From Acinetobacter calcoaceticus ANC 3811 (lineage in GTDB: Bacteria; Pseudomonadota; Gammaproteobacteria; Pseudomonadales; Moraxellaceae): a DNA stretch of 64,000 nucleotides. Below, piece by piece: positions 26,797 to 36,316 of this stretch. The notes under the pieces were generated by a model. That model searched no databases, was not told the DNA's origin, and saw nothing but the letters and a program-made list of their open reading frames with translations. The first letter of the stretch is position 1, and the number at the start of each line of letters is the position of its first letter. The translations under genes were made by a program, and so were the position numbers. The stretch lies in the NCBI RefSeq assembly GCF_000399665.1, contig NZ_KB976986.1, forward strand, positions 1,616,773-1,680,772, read 5' to 3'.

Positions 26797-28743
26797 TTAT
26801 GACACCGTAAACTTAACGCTATTATTTTGATAGATTGGCGTAATATCCTTGCCATTGAGTGTCACTTTTTTATAGGTACCTTGAACTTTTTTAGCCGACA
26901 ACACCGTATAAGTTCCTGCCGCTAAATTGTCTTTTGAAACGAGCTGCAATGTTCCATTTAAGGTAAGTGTATTTGCCACCTGAGCTGCTGGAAGTGCATT
27001 CGATTTGAAAGTGATGTTGAATATTGTTCCTGCAAGCTGAGTTAGATTACCCACAATGGTAACTGTTTTAGCTGAGTTGGTTGTTAATAGGCTATTTTCA
27101 TGCATATAAATATCGCCTTGACCTGCACCATGCTCAGACAATATTTCTAAACCACCTTGTTTTAAATCAATACCGCCAGCAAACGAGTTATTTCCTGTCA
27201 GTGCTAAAGTTCCTGTACCTAATTTAGTCAGTTTACCCGCACCAGTAATATCATTACTCCATTGGTCATATTGGTTAAAGCCACCTAAACTCGCATCCAT
27301 GGTCAGATTAACATCACCATCGAAACTGCCATAACCTGCGCCAGCTTTAAACAAGTTTAAGCGACCATAACCTTCAACGTCATCCATGACTGGATAACCC
27401 GAAGCAAGTGCAGTTGATTTCAAAACCACACGGCGCTGATCAGCAGTTAAATAAGGAAGTCGAGTTTCCAATAAAACCTCTGCGCCTTTTGGCACTGTTG
27501 CTATTTTTGTTTTATCGCCAATTTGGTTAAAACCATAGGTCATCCAGTGATTAACCTGCTGTTTTAATTTTTCAAGATCGGCAAAACGGTCATTAGCATC
27601 ATAAGGTGTTTTCGCCAAACTATAAAATGATTCAAACGTTGAGCTATTGGTCTCTTTCATGAGCTGTGTTTGAGCTTGTAAATAAGCTTCTTTTCGTTGC
27701 TCTACAGTCATGGCATTTAAGTTTGCAACATCTGCGGCAATCGACTGAAGTCGTCCGCCAATCACGTCCATTGCTGAATGCATGCCCGCAATAATACGTG
27801 AATCACCAAGGTCCATACCGCGAGCAATAATTTCCTGATAACGCTGAGGCACTAAATACGCCATCGCAATGGCATTTCGACCAGCTTCGGCGGTGTGCCC
27901 ACTTGGAAAACCACCGTCAGTTGCTGGTGTACTACTTTTTGCAGATTCTAAACTAGGCACAACAATGACTTCAGAACTCCAGCGCCACGGACGAGCATAT
28001 TTATAAAAACGCTTTGCTGATTCCGTCGAGGAGTTATTCCCCATTACTTGAACAAATTCAACGACTTTTCCAAAGTTAGCATTTCCATCGGCTGTGGTTA
28101 GTCCACTATTATTGCCTTTGTCATCGTATTTTACTTGTGCAGCATCGGCTGGCACCGAGTTGATTGTGGTGGTCTGCCCAGTGAGCTTTCTCCACGGATC
28201 GGTTAATGCTCCCATCCCTGTCGTTACGCTATAACTTTTTCCACGTCTGTCATCTAAATAGGCACGTATAGCTTCTTCGTCTGTACGTTTATGCGTGGTT
28301 TGAATTGAATAGTTAATGTTGTAGTTCAATACATCTGCATTCTTTTTTGTACCGTCTGTACTGTCGCCCGGTAAACCTGTCCAGTTTGATGCGACTACCG
28401 CTGAAAAACCATCTCTTGCCTCAGCAGATTGGCCTGCATCTACAAATAAACTTGAAGGCGTCCATACATCTAAAAAGCCGCTCAGCACACGTACGCCAGC
28501 ATTTGTTTCAACCGTGGCATATCGTGCATCACCACGTTGATTGGTCGTCCACGAATCTACAATGGTGGTGATATTCGATGGAACTGGAGCAGTATCTTCA
28601 AAGCCTACACCCTTGGGCGCTGTGGGTATTTCTTGGTTTGCTGCCGAATTATCATCTGAACTATTGCTGTCATTACACCCCGTAAAAAAGACCGAACAAG
28701 AGATAAGAGAAAGTAAAAGTGTATTTATTTTAAAGCTTGACAT
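26797..28743 (-). CDS. PAP2-family acid phosphatase lipoprotein with C-terminal beta-strand repeat
   Basis: A 648-residue protein. A lipoprotein signal ends in FTGC (Cys23), followed by a Ser/Asp-rich linker. The phosphatase core has all three PAP2/class A acid phosphatase motifs: K244...RP252, PSGH (280-283) and SR (315-316) with H322 and D326. From about residue 470 on there is an autotransporter-associated beta-strand pattern (GAGKLTKLGTGTLALTGNNS) but no barrel domain. It is probably an outer-membrane or surface phosphatase that releases phosphate from organic phosphates. No operon partner is visible. Confidence 0.85.
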   Translation of the reverse strand: MSSFKINTLLLSLISCSVFFTGCNDSNSSDDNSAANQEIPTAPKGVGFEDTAPVPSNITTIVDSWTTNQRGDARYATVETNAGVRVLSGFLDVWTPSSLFVDAGQSAEARDGFSAVVASNWTGLPGDSTDGTKKNADVLNYNINYSIQTTHKRTDEEAIRAYLDDRRGKSYSVTTGMGALTDPWRKLTGQTTTINSVPADAAQVKYDDKGNNSGLTTADGNANFGKVVEFVQVMGNNSSTESAKRFYKYARPWRWSSEVIVVPSLESAKSSTPATDGGFPSGHTAEAGRNAIAMAYLVPQRYQEIIARGMDLGDSRIIAGMHSAMDVIGGRLQSIAADVANLNAMTVEQRKEAYLQAQTQLMKETNSSTFESFYSLAKTPYDANDRFADLEKLKQQVNHWMTYGFNQIGDKTKIATVPKGAEVLLETRLPYLTADQRRVVLKSTALASGYPVMDDVEGYGRLNLFKAGAGYGSFDGDVNLTMDASLGGFNQYDQWSNDITGAGKLTKLGTGTLALTGNNSFAGGIDLKQGGLEILSEHGAGQGDIYMHENSLLTTNSAKTVTIVGNLTQLAGTIFNITFKSNALPAAQVANTLTLNGTLQLVSKDNLAAGTYTVLSAKKVQGTYKKVTLNGKDITPIYQNNSVKFTVS

Positions 28744-29105
28744 GATGTGACCCGTTTAATAAATATCCGTATCTTTCATCATTAATGTTTAGTTGTTATT
28801 ACATATCACCAGTTAATCTAAATTTATTCTAAATAATATATTTGCAGTTTTATAGGTCGGAACTGCTCATAAGCAAACAAATAAGGAAGTTCTTTAAAGA
28901 CAAGGATATTAGGTGCAGAGGATGCAATTGTGAAACATTCTAGGTGATACTATACTCATACTCAGGAACACCATGTTTGGTATGGGCTGATTCGGCTATC
29001 GATATAGAATTATAAGAGTACAACCACTCTAATTAGAACTATCAAAAACTATTAAAGGTGCTCTCTATCACACTATCAACAATATACATATAAGGTGTAT
29101 TTCAC
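28744..29105. other. Intergenic region between PAP2 and DoxX genes
   Basis: A 362-base gap between two divergent genes, AT-rich, expected to hold both promoters. No open frame, structured RNA or convincing operator was recognised. Confidence 0.45.
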
Positions 29106-29528
29106 ATGAATAACTTACAATATTTTGAGCTAAAAAGTGCCAGATCAATTTTATTATTACTTGCACGTGTACTGCTAGTTGCTCTTTTTCTCATCTCAGG
29201 TATACCAAAATTGATTGGGTTTGAGGGAACGGTGGGTTACATGCAATCATTACATACCCCTCTCCCTGTTCTTGCAGCCGCTATTGCTGTAGCAATGGAA
29301 GTAGGTGGTTCTCTTCTTATTGTGCTTGGCTTCTTTACCCGTCCAGTTGCTTTAATTTTTGCTTTATACACACTAGGAACTGCAATCATCGGCCATGCTT
29401 ATTGGAATATGACAGGTGATGCCGTTCATCCTAATATGATTAATTTTTACAAAAATATAAGCATTATTGGGGGATTCATTTTATTAGCGTTCACTGGTCC
29501 TGGAACTATCTCTTTGGATAAAAAGTAA
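29106..29528 (+). CDS. DoxX family membrane protein
   Basis: A 140-residue protein with four transmembrane helices and the DoxX pattern ([20 protein letters not shown] at the first helix, then [20 protein letters not shown]). DoxX proteins are inner-membrane proteins associated with quinone or thiosulphate redox reactions or with unknown stress functions. It is monocistronic, with a strong terminator 70 nt downstream. Confidence 0.88.
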   Translation: MNNLQYFELKSARSILLLLARVLLVALFLISGIPKLIGFEGTVGYMQSLHTPLPVLAAAIAVAMEVGGSLLIVLGFFTRPVALIFALYTLGTAIIGHAYWNMTGDAVHPNMINFYKNISIIGGFILLAFTGPGTISLDKK

Positions 29529-29598
29529 TATCCTTGAGTTTCCAGTTAATTTAAAAAGCCTTGGGCTATACGCAATAAACAAACATAACGAAGTTAAT

Positions 29599-29626
29599 AA
29601 AAAAGAGAGCTTTAGCTCTCTTTTTT
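29599..29626. terminator. Bidirectional rho-independent terminator after doxX
   Basis: The arms AAAAAAGAGAGCT and AGCTCTCTTTTTT pair without mismatch, so a GC-containing stem is flanked by A and T runs usable in both directions. It ends the DoxX transcript and could end the minus-strand unit arriving from 29676. Confidence 0.88.
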
Positions 29627-29675
29627 ACTTTAAAAACTCATAAAAAATAAGAAAAACATCCAATGAAATCAGAAA

Positions 29676-30053
29676 CTAATCCGAACTATTCAGATGTGGT
29701 ACTTGTTTAAGAAAATCTTCGGGCAAAGGTATAGCCCTATCAAGATTAAAAGAGCTGCCACTAAAAAATATAAAGCACCCAATCGACAATAGAATTAAAA
29801 CGATTTGTAAAAAGCTTGGATTTCTACGGTAATTTAAATACCCCAATATCGCCCCAGCATGTAAAAAAAATTGAGCTACCTGCGGACGGTCATTTGTAGC
29901 AACATCAAAAAATAAGCAAAAAATAATGCAAATAAAGATATTTGCTTTAGCAGCAATTGTAAGTTGTTGGCCCTTTATGGCACGGTAGTTTTTCTGACGT
30001 TTTTTAAAGTAAGACTAAGCAATCATAAAATCAACCGTAAAATATTTCTTCAT
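29676..30053 (-). pseudogene. Small membrane protein gene with in-frame stop
   Basis: Reading the minus strand from an ATG at 30053 gives 12 codons (KKYFTVDFMIA), a TAG at 30015-30017, and then 112 further codons without interruption to a stop at 29676. The downstream part encodes two hydrophobic segments (IFICIIFCLFFDVA and FLQIVLILLSIGCFIFF) and a polar tail. Total length is exactly 126 codons in one frame, so a nonsense mutation is the simplest reading. A shorter protein from a non-ATG start after the stop is possible. No family recognised. Confidence 0.5.
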
Positions 30054-30421
30054 AGCCCCCCATCTTGATCATTGGTACCCCACTTCAATATTCACCAATA
30101 AAACTTCATGTTTTATTCCCTTGTTATTTATACGACTCATCTTGAGACTGTTGTTGTTTTATCGTGATGGTATAGTTTGGTTATTTAATTGAACGATGTT
30201 GCTTATCAGACACCTTATAATTTTAAAGGATCCTCCCCTAACAATACATGTGTCTGCGACTAAGGTACAGGCCCTAAATAGCGAAAAATTAGAGCATCAA
30301 ATTTTTTAAATATATAGTTTTTCAATATTGATATTAATAATAATTATCATTACTATTTAAGAATAATTTAAATCTGTGTTTAATTGAGCTACTCATTGCC
30401 AATTTTGTGGACTCCGCTGCT
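30054..30421. promoter_or_regulatory. Upstream region of the fecI-like operon
   Basis: This 368-base AT-rich gap holds no gene. It includes the Fur-box-like site at 30336-30354. The remainder has no recognised feature. Confidence 0.5.
30336..30354 (+). promoter_or_regulatory. Fur-box-like site
   Basis: AATAATAATTATCATTACT matches the 19-bp Fur consensus at about 14 positions by hand alignment. It is 68 nt before the start codon of the FecI-type sigma factor gene. It suggests iron repression of the sigma-anti-sigma-receptor set. Confidence 0.6.
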
Positions 30422-30928
30422 ATGAACTTAAATGTAGATAAACAAGTATGGTTTAGCCAAATCTACCGTTCTCAGCAAACTACACTTTTATCGTGGTTTA
30501 AGCACAAACTTCAGCACCATCATCAATCTGAAGACCTGAGTCAGGAAGTGTTTTATCGTGCTTTAAAAAGTGAATATTGTTTTCAAAAAATTAAGGAACC
30601 ACAGGCATGGCTTATGGGAATCGCCAAGCATGTAATGATTGACTATTGGCGCCGTCAGCATATTGAAAACCTATATCTAGACGCCCTACAGAACCTTCCA
30701 GAAGAATATTATCCCTCTGCTGAACATGAAGTTTATATTCAAGAAACCTTATATCAGGTTCATTTAATATTAGAAAAACTACCTACCCGCACGGCTCAGG
30801 TCTTTTTGATGTCTCAACTAGACGGCATGACTTATCGAGAAATTAGTGAAAAAATGAATATTTCTGAAGCCACTGTGAAAAGAGATGTGAAACACACTTT
30901 TTTGGCTTGTATAGACCTCTATAATTAA
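30422..30928 (+). CDS. FecI-family ECF sigma factor
   Basis: A 168-residue ECF sigma factor when started at ATG 30422; an in-frame GTG at 30407 would add five residues. Region 2 includes HHHQSEDLSQEVFYRAL and WLMGIAKHVMIDYWRRQ. Region 4 includes LPTRTAQVFLMSQLDGMTYR and a helix-turn-helix ISEATVKRDVKH. It directs RNA polymerase to the adjacent receptor gene when released by FecR. A Fur-box-like site upstream makes its own expression iron-dependent. Confidence 0.92.
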   Translation: MNLNVDKQVWFSQIYRSQQTTLLSWFKHKLQHHHQSEDLSQEVFYRALKSEYCFQKIKEPQAWLMGIAKHVMIDYWRRQHIENLYLDALQNLPEEYYPSAEHEVYIQETLYQVHLILEKLPTRTAQVFLMSQLDGMTYREISEKMNISEATVKRDVKHTFLACIDLYN

Positions 30929-30958
30929 TCCCTTTCAACGCGCTCAAATTTCTACTGT

Positions 30959-31915
30959 ATGTCAGCTATTAATAAAATTCCTCCTCATGTTTTAGATGCA
31001 GCCGCAGACTGGTTGGTACTCCTACATTCGGGTGAAATGACAGCATTAGAGCAACAACAATTTGATCAGTGGAAAGCCGAAAAAAAAGAACACCAGCTGG
31101 CACTCCAGCAAATGGAAAAATTTAGCCATGGTTTATCAAACCTTGCAGGTAACTTTCCTTCCGAAGCTTTAGTTCAGTCTAATCAAAAATTTAATCTTGC
31201 TGCAAAACGCAATATGCTGTTAAGCCTTTCAGGTTTAATGATCGTTGGCTTGTCTGCCTATTTCGTACCTTTGGAAAAATGGCAGTCGGACTACCACACC
31301 AAAGTGGGTGAAATTAAAAAAGTATCGTTAAAGGATGGTTCTCAACTGATTATGGCAAGTGATTGCTATGTCGATGTAAATTTCACGCAAGAGAAACGTC
31401 AGATAAAGCTGATTGATGGAGAAATTTATATTGAAACGGCAAAGGATGCTCAACATCGGCCATTTATTGTCGAAACCAAGAATGGTTCAGTAGAGGCCTT
31501 AGGTACTCAATTTACCGTTCGCCAAGAAAATAGCGAACAAACCAAAGTTAAAGTCTATAAACATGCGGTAGCCATTGAGCCAGAGAACGCTGCTAAACGC
31601 CAAATCTTAAGACAAGGTCAGCGTGCTTTTTTTGATGAAAAATATATATCAAAAGCTCTTCTTCTCGATAACGATCAACCGTTTTGGACCCAACAACTTT
31701 TGGTTGTAGATCAATGGCCACTTCAAAAAGTGCTTGATGAACTATTTCGTTATAAAAAAGGAACCTACCATCTTGCCCCTGAATTAAAAAATATAAAAAT
31801 TTCTGGCGTATTTTCTCTAAAGAACCCTGAGCAAAGCTTAGAAACTTTAGCCTATAGCCATCAACTTGAACTGAACTATTACAGTCCCTATTTGTTAAAT
31901 ATTAAAAAAAGATAA
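30959..31915 (+). CDS. FecR-family anti-sigma regulator
   Basis: A 318-residue inner-membrane regulator. A cytoplasmic N-terminal domain (DUF4880-like, residues about 10-50) binds the sigma factor. One transmembrane helix follows near residues 88-106 (LLSLSGLMIVGLSAYFV). The periplasmic FecR domain has SLKDGSQLIMASDCYVDVNF, and a C-terminal STN-like segment ends the protein. It senses the ligand-loaded receptor encoded next. It follows the sigma gene by 30 bp. Confidence 0.92.
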   Translation: MSAINKIPPHVLDAAADWLVLLHSGEMTALEQQQFDQWKAEKKEHQLALQQMEKFSHGLSNLAGNFPSEALVQSNQKFNLAAKRNMLLSLSGLMIVGLSAYFVPLEKWQSDYHTKVGEIKKVSLKDGSQLIMASDCYVDVNFTQEKRQIKLIDGEIYIETAKDAQHRPFIVETKNGSVEALGTQFTVRQENSEQTKVKVYKHAVAIEPENAAKRQILRQGQRAFFDEKYISKALLLDNDQPFWTQQLLVVDQWPLQKVLDELFRYKKGTYHLAPELKNIKISGVFSLKNPEQSLETLAYSHQLELNYYSPYLLNIKKR

Positions 31916-31983
31916 AAAAATATGACCCTTTTTTTGATCTGGTTCGACTTATAGAGAAATACACTCCCTGTCGAGAAGACCAC

Positions 31984-34530
31984 ATGAAGGATTATCAAGC
32001 AAAAAGTAAATTGGCTTTGGCTATACGTGCAGTGCTATGGAGTGCGCCATTGGTGGTCACGGCGCTTACCTCAACGTCTATTTACGCTGCGCAAACTTAT
32101 AGTATTTCAATTCGCCAGAGCACGCTTGATCAGGCCATTAAACAACTGGCAATTCAAACAGGCACAATCATTAGCTACGATAATGCCAGTCTTTCAAAAA
32201 CAAAAAGCAAAGCACTTCAAGGCAATTACGCTGTTGAAGATGCTTTAGGTCTATTATTACAAAGTCATCCATTTGAAGCCGTTAAAGTAAACAATGGTGG
32301 TTACAGCATCCGAGTGAAGGCTCCACCCGCTGCTCCAATTGAACCCAAAGTTTTCCAGTTAGAAGCCATTAAAACAAAAGCAAATAACAATAACGAATTT
32401 GATACGGCAGACACTGAAACAGGTACGGCTCATTTAGCCACAATTCATATTAATGCTGATCATGGTGAAAATCTAACAACCGAAGGTTCTGGTTTATATA
32501 CGGCGAAAGCGACCACCGCCTCTACTGGCTTAGCGTTAAGTTTGAAAGAAACACCTCAGTTGGTCAGTGTCATCACCAATCAACAAATGAAAGATCAGAA
32601 CCTCACCCAATTAACCGATGTTGTCAGTCAAGCAGCAGGTCTTTCTATTAAACAAGGCGGCAATATTGGTAGTGATAACTCACCGATTTACGCTCGCGGC
32701 AAAGAAGTTGATAGCTATTTACTCGATGGCGTGAAGCTCATGAGTTCATATGCAAGTATTTTCCAGAGTCAGGACATGGCTTTATTTGATCGTGTCGAAG
32801 TCGTGCGAGGTGCAAATGGGTTAATGACAGGTGCTGGCAGTGCAAGCGCAAGTATTAATCTGGTCCGAAAAAAACCATTACAGGACTTTAAGGCTTCGGT
32901 GAGTGCGGATATTGGTTCATGGAATTCTTACCGTACCGATATTGATGTTTCTACGCCTCTTAATGAGTCAGGAAGTATTCGTGGTCGTACTCTTTTTGCC
33001 TACCAAAAGTCAGACTCTTATATTGACCGCTACAACGAAGAACGTAAAGTGGCATATGCCGTAGTAGAAGCTGATTTAACGGAACAAACCAAAGCAAGTT
33101 TAGGTGCAAGTTACCAACAAATCGATTTGACTGGTATCGCTAGAGGTGGTTTACCAAGCTTTTATACAGATGGCACACCGATTAACTGGTCACGCTCAGA
33201 TTCAGCGGCAGCGAGTTGGACGGGTTCAGACCGCTCAACGACATCTTACTTTGCCGATATTGAGCACCAATTTAATGGCCGCTGGAAATTAAAAGGTGTG
33301 GTGTCTAGAACCATTACAGATTCAGATGAAATTGTAGGCTATACCTACTCAAGTGAAGGGATCGATAAAGCTACTGGTAGTGGAGCGATGTTGTATGCAA
33401 CCCGTTGGGATTATCGCCCTACTCAAGACTTGTTCAATTTAACCTTAAACGGTTCATTTGATTTGTTTAATCAAACTCATGACGTAGTGTTAGGCACGAC
33501 TTACACAAAAAGTAAAAATAAACGTCCTACCTATTCGGGCTGGAATAACACAGTTGACGATAAAATGACATGGGATGGAACTCTAAAAAATATTTTTGCT
33601 TGGGATGGCAGTACACCTAACCGCCCCGAAACAAAAATAGACGGTTGGTACAGTGGAGATGATCGTAGCCAATCTATTTTTGGTGCTGTTCGTCTTAAAG
33701 CAACCGACAATCTTGCAGTCATTTTAGGCACTCGAATTGAAGACTGGGAACGCGTAACAGGCAACCATTCAAATGCTGATAATAAGACCACCTACACAAC
33801 ACAAGAAGAAAGTGGCAAGGTGATTCCATATGTAGGTATTACCTATGATTTCACTGACAACTGGACTGCTTACGCAAGCTACACCAATATTTTTTCACCA
33901 CAAGATAAGAAAGCTGTTACAGGCGAATACATAGACCCATTAATAGGTAATAGTACCGAGCTGGGTATTAAGGGTGAGTTTTTTGATAATCAATTAAATG
34001 TTGGCGCTGCTATTTATGAAACTAAAGAGGACAATACAGCGATTGCATTAGCAGATGTATTTGCCCCAGATGGTTCGCAAGCATATCGAACAGAATCTGG
34101 CACCAAAAGCCGCGGCTTTGAAATTGAGGCGACAGGTAAGTTGGCTGATTTATGGCAAGTTTCCACAAGCTTTAGCCGTAACTTATCAAAAGATAGCCAA
34201 GACAACCGATTAAATACCGGTGTGCCAAATAATACAGCCAAACTGTTTACTACCTACACCCTGCCTTATCTTGATGAAGCTCTTACCATTGGTGGCGGTA
34301 TTCGTTGGCAAAGCGAAATTTATGAAAAAAATGCGGTCTCTGCAACAGGTCGGTTTACTCAAGAAAGTTACGCGTTGGTCGACTTAATGGCACGCTATAA
34401 GGTCAACAATAATCTAATGCTCAACTTTAATGTTAATAACTTATTTAATGAGAAATACCATTTAGGCACCACAAATAGCTATTACGGCGCTCCGACCAAT
34501 TTCCGAGTGGGTGTTAAATATGAGTGGTAA
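31984..34530 (+). CDS. TonB-dependent siderophore receptor with signalling domain (FecA/FpvA type)
   Basis: An 848-residue outer-membrane receptor. It has a signal peptide (cleaved near residue 36, after IYA), an N-terminal STN signalling domain (about residues 40-110, TYSISIRQSTLDQAIKQLA) that contacts FecR, a plug domain (from about 190, with LLDGVK and VEVVRGANGLMTGAG), and a 22-strand barrel ending in ...VKYEW. Members of this subgroup import ferric hydroxamate or mixed siderophores. No siderophore biosynthesis gene is nearby, so it may use xenosiderophores. The ligand cannot be named from sequence. Confidence 0.93.
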   Translation: MKDYQAKSKLALAIRAVLWSAPLVVTALTSTSIYAAQTYSISIRQSTLDQAIKQLAIQTGTIISYDNASLSKTKSKALQGNYAVEDALGLLLQSHPFEAVKVNNGGYSIRVKAPPAAPIEPKVFQLEAIKTKANNNNEFDTADTETGTAHLATIHINADHGENLTTEGSGLYTAKATTASTGLALSLKETPQLVSVITNQQMKDQNLTQLTDVVSQAAGLSIKQGGNIGSDNSPIYARGKEVDSYLLDGVKLMSSYASIFQSQDMALFDRVEVVRGANGLMTGAGSASASINLVRKKPLQDFKASVSADIGSWNSYRTDIDVSTPLNESGSIRGRTLFAYQKSDSYIDRYNEERKVAYAVVEADLTEQTKASLGASYQQIDLTGIARGGLPSFYTDGTPINWSRSDSAAASWTGSDRSTTSYFADIEHQFNGRWKLKGVVSRTITDSDEIVGYTYSSEGIDKATGSGAMLYATRWDYRPTQDLFNLTLNGSFDLFNQTHDVVLGTTYTKSKNKRPTYSGWNNTVDDKMTWDGTLKNIFAWDGSTPNRPETKIDGWYSGDDRSQSIFGAVRLKATDNLAVILGTRIEDWERVTGNHSNADNKTTYTTQEESGKVIPYVGITYDFTDNWTAYASYTNIFSPQDKKAVTGEYIDPLIGNSTELGIKGEFFDNQLNVGAAIYETKEDNTAIALADVFAPDGSQAYRTESGTKSRGFEIEATGKLADLWQVSTSFSRNLSKDSQDNRLNTGVPNNTAKLFTTYTLPYLDEALTIGGGIRWQSEIYEKNAVSATGRFTQESYALVDLMARYKVNNNLMLNFNVNNLFNEKYHLGTTNSYYGAPTNFRVGVKYEW

Positions 34531-34554
34531 ATAAATTACTCGACTTTTAAAGAC

Positions 34555-34591
34555 CTTACTTCAGAGGCAAATAATATTCTTCTGAAGTAAG
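34555..34591 (+). terminator. Hairpin after the receptor gene
   Basis: A perfect 11-bp stem (CTTACTTCAGA with TCTGAAGTAAG) lies 25 nt after the receptor stop codon. It lacks a strong T-run but is likely the 3' end or a stabilising hairpin of the operon mRNA. Confidence 0.55.
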
Positions 34592-34683
34592 ACTAAACTG
34601 GCTTAATAAATTGGAATGGAATATTTTTGGCTAAGCTCAGGCTATAATATTAGACATGCTCTATTATTTTATTTAATTCTCCT

Positions 34684-35382
34684 ATGAAGAATGCGTTTTC
34701 TGACAGCAAACAAATTAGACCAGTGTCTAGTTTCTCTGAACTTGTAAATACAAGGTTCCAAGGAGAGACAAATGCGATTTGCTGGCACAGAAATTTGGTT
34801 GGCGACTTTAAAGAGATTGTGAATACGCTTCAGTTAAAAGAGAATATTACAGAAGTTTCTGTTGAAGACCTTTTAGCACTACAACTTTCTGAAAAAGGTA
34901 ATCTGGCAAGGAAAACTATTTTAGAAGATATCGAACAGTTAACTGATTTCGGCGCATCGCCAGTACTTAATTTGCTTAAGCATTATGAGCGTGATGAAGA
35001 GCTAGACTTCATTTCAACCGATGTATATTCATTTCATGTTGATCGCTCTCCAATTGAAACCGATACATTCTTATGTACCTATCACGGCGCTGCCAGTGAT
35101 ATTGTGCCCAATGATCAGGTTGAACAAAAAGTTTTAATTCCAGAAATTAGAGAAAAGCTCAAAGAATTACATGACGGCCCAGATGCTGAATTTGAAGCTT
35201 TCTTGGCAGAGTATTTTTTTGATTTGCATTATCAGCCCAAACCCAATGCTCAACCTGTAAATTTAGGCATGGGCCATATTTGGCGTTTAGCTGTAGATCA
35301 TCCAACTCAAAAGGTTTTGCCTTGCGTTCATCGAGCGCCTGTTGAAAAAGATGGAGAGTATCGGTTGCTTTTGATTTGTTAA
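34684..35382 (+). CDS. DUF1826 family protein
   Basis: A 232-residue cytoplasmic protein fitting the DUF1826 pattern: an N-terminal ICWHRNL segment, a central CTYHGAASD and a C-terminal HRAPVEKDGEYRLLLIC. The family has no proven function. In several bacteria it is found near metal-homeostasis genes, and here it follows an iron-uptake system, but it has its own upstream gap of about 150 bp. Confidence 0.75.
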   Translation: MKNAFSDSKQIRPVSSFSELVNTRFQGETNAICWHRNLVGDFKEIVNTLQLKENITEVSVEDLLALQLSEKGNLARKTILEDIEQLTDFGASPVLNLLKHYERDEELDFISTDVYSFHVDRSPIETDTFLCTYHGAASDIVPNDQVEQKVLIPEIREKLKELHDGPDAEFEAFLAEYFFDLHYQPKPNAQPVNLGMGHIWRLAVDHPTQKVLPCVHRAPVEKDGEYRLLLIC

Positions 35383-35447
35383 ATATTTTAGGGCTTAAGA
35401 TTGGATTATTAAATTTAATCTCATCCATTTAAAAAGAGTACGAAATA

Positions 35448-36266
35448 ATGAAAACATCAGTAGATGAGAAAAGAAAAAATTTCCGTGATCTCCATAAAGA
35501 TGGATGTTTTATTTTACCTAATCCTTGGGATGCAGGCAGCGCAAAGGTACTCGAACAACTCGGCTATAAAGCACTTGCAACAACAAGCTCAGGCTATGCA
35601 TGGTCTTGCGGAAAAGCAGATGGTCAACTCGACAGAGATGAAACATTGGCACATTTACGTTACATGGTTCAGTCGACCAACCTCCCTATTAATGCTGATT
35701 TTGAAAGTGGGTTTTCAGATACTACACAAGGTGTTATTGAAAATGTTCTTATGGCACTAGATACAGGGATAGCTGGTATTTCTATTGAGGATTCGACTGG
35801 AAATATGGAGGAGCCACTACGAGATATCTCCGATGCAATTGAAAGAATCCGAGCAGCTCGTATAGCGATTGATCAAAGCGGAACGAATACGATGCTTATA
35901 GGCCGTGCAGAAAACTTCTTCGTTGGTGTGCCCGATTTAGAAGATACTATTCTTAGGTTAAAAGCATATTCAGAGGCTGGTGCTGACTGCCTATATGCAC
36001 CCGGCATTAAAACACGTGAACAAATTATTGCTATCGTTAATGCTGTTGCACCAAAACCAGTAAACGTTTTAATTGGCTGGGATAGTGATTTAACAGCAGC
36101 AGAGCTTGCAGATTTGGGTGTAAGACGTATTAGCTTGGGTGGAGCATTAGCTCGTACAGCGTGGGATGGTTTTATTAAAGCAGCGAGTGCTATTGCCGAA
36201 TCAGGTCACTTCCATTCACTCAATACGTTAGTTTCAAGTAGTGATCTAAATAGTCGATTTAAATAA
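35448..36266 (+). CDS. Isocitrate lyase/PEP mutase family protein
   Basis: A 272-residue protein of the PEP mutase/isocitrate lyase superfamily. It has NPWDAGSAKVLEQLGYKALATTSSG near the start, a metal-binding NADFESGF, and GISIEDS. The C-terminal part has RISLGGALAR. Superfamily members break or form C-C or C-P bonds of 2-oxo or 2-hydroxy acids. The KKCGH-type catalytic Cys motif of isocitrate lyase is absent, so a carboxyPEP-mutase-like or oxaloacetate-lyase-like role is more probable. Single-gene unit. Confidence 0.87.
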   Translation: MKTSVDEKRKNFRDLHKDGCFILPNPWDAGSAKVLEQLGYKALATTSSGYAWSCGKADGQLDRDETLAHLRYMVQSTNLPINADFESGFSDTTQGVIENVLMALDTGIAGISIEDSTGNMEEPLRDISDAIERIRAARIAIDQSGTNTMLIGRAENFFVGVPDLEDTILRLKAYSEAGADCLYAPGIKTREQIIAIVNAVAPKPVNVLIGWDSDLTAAELADLGVRRISLGGALARTAWDGFIKAASAIAESGHFHSLNTLVSSSDLNSRFK

Positions 36267-36316
36267 GATTTAGATAAATCTCTTTATGTTGGTAACTTTC
36301 AGACAGGACCTCTGTT

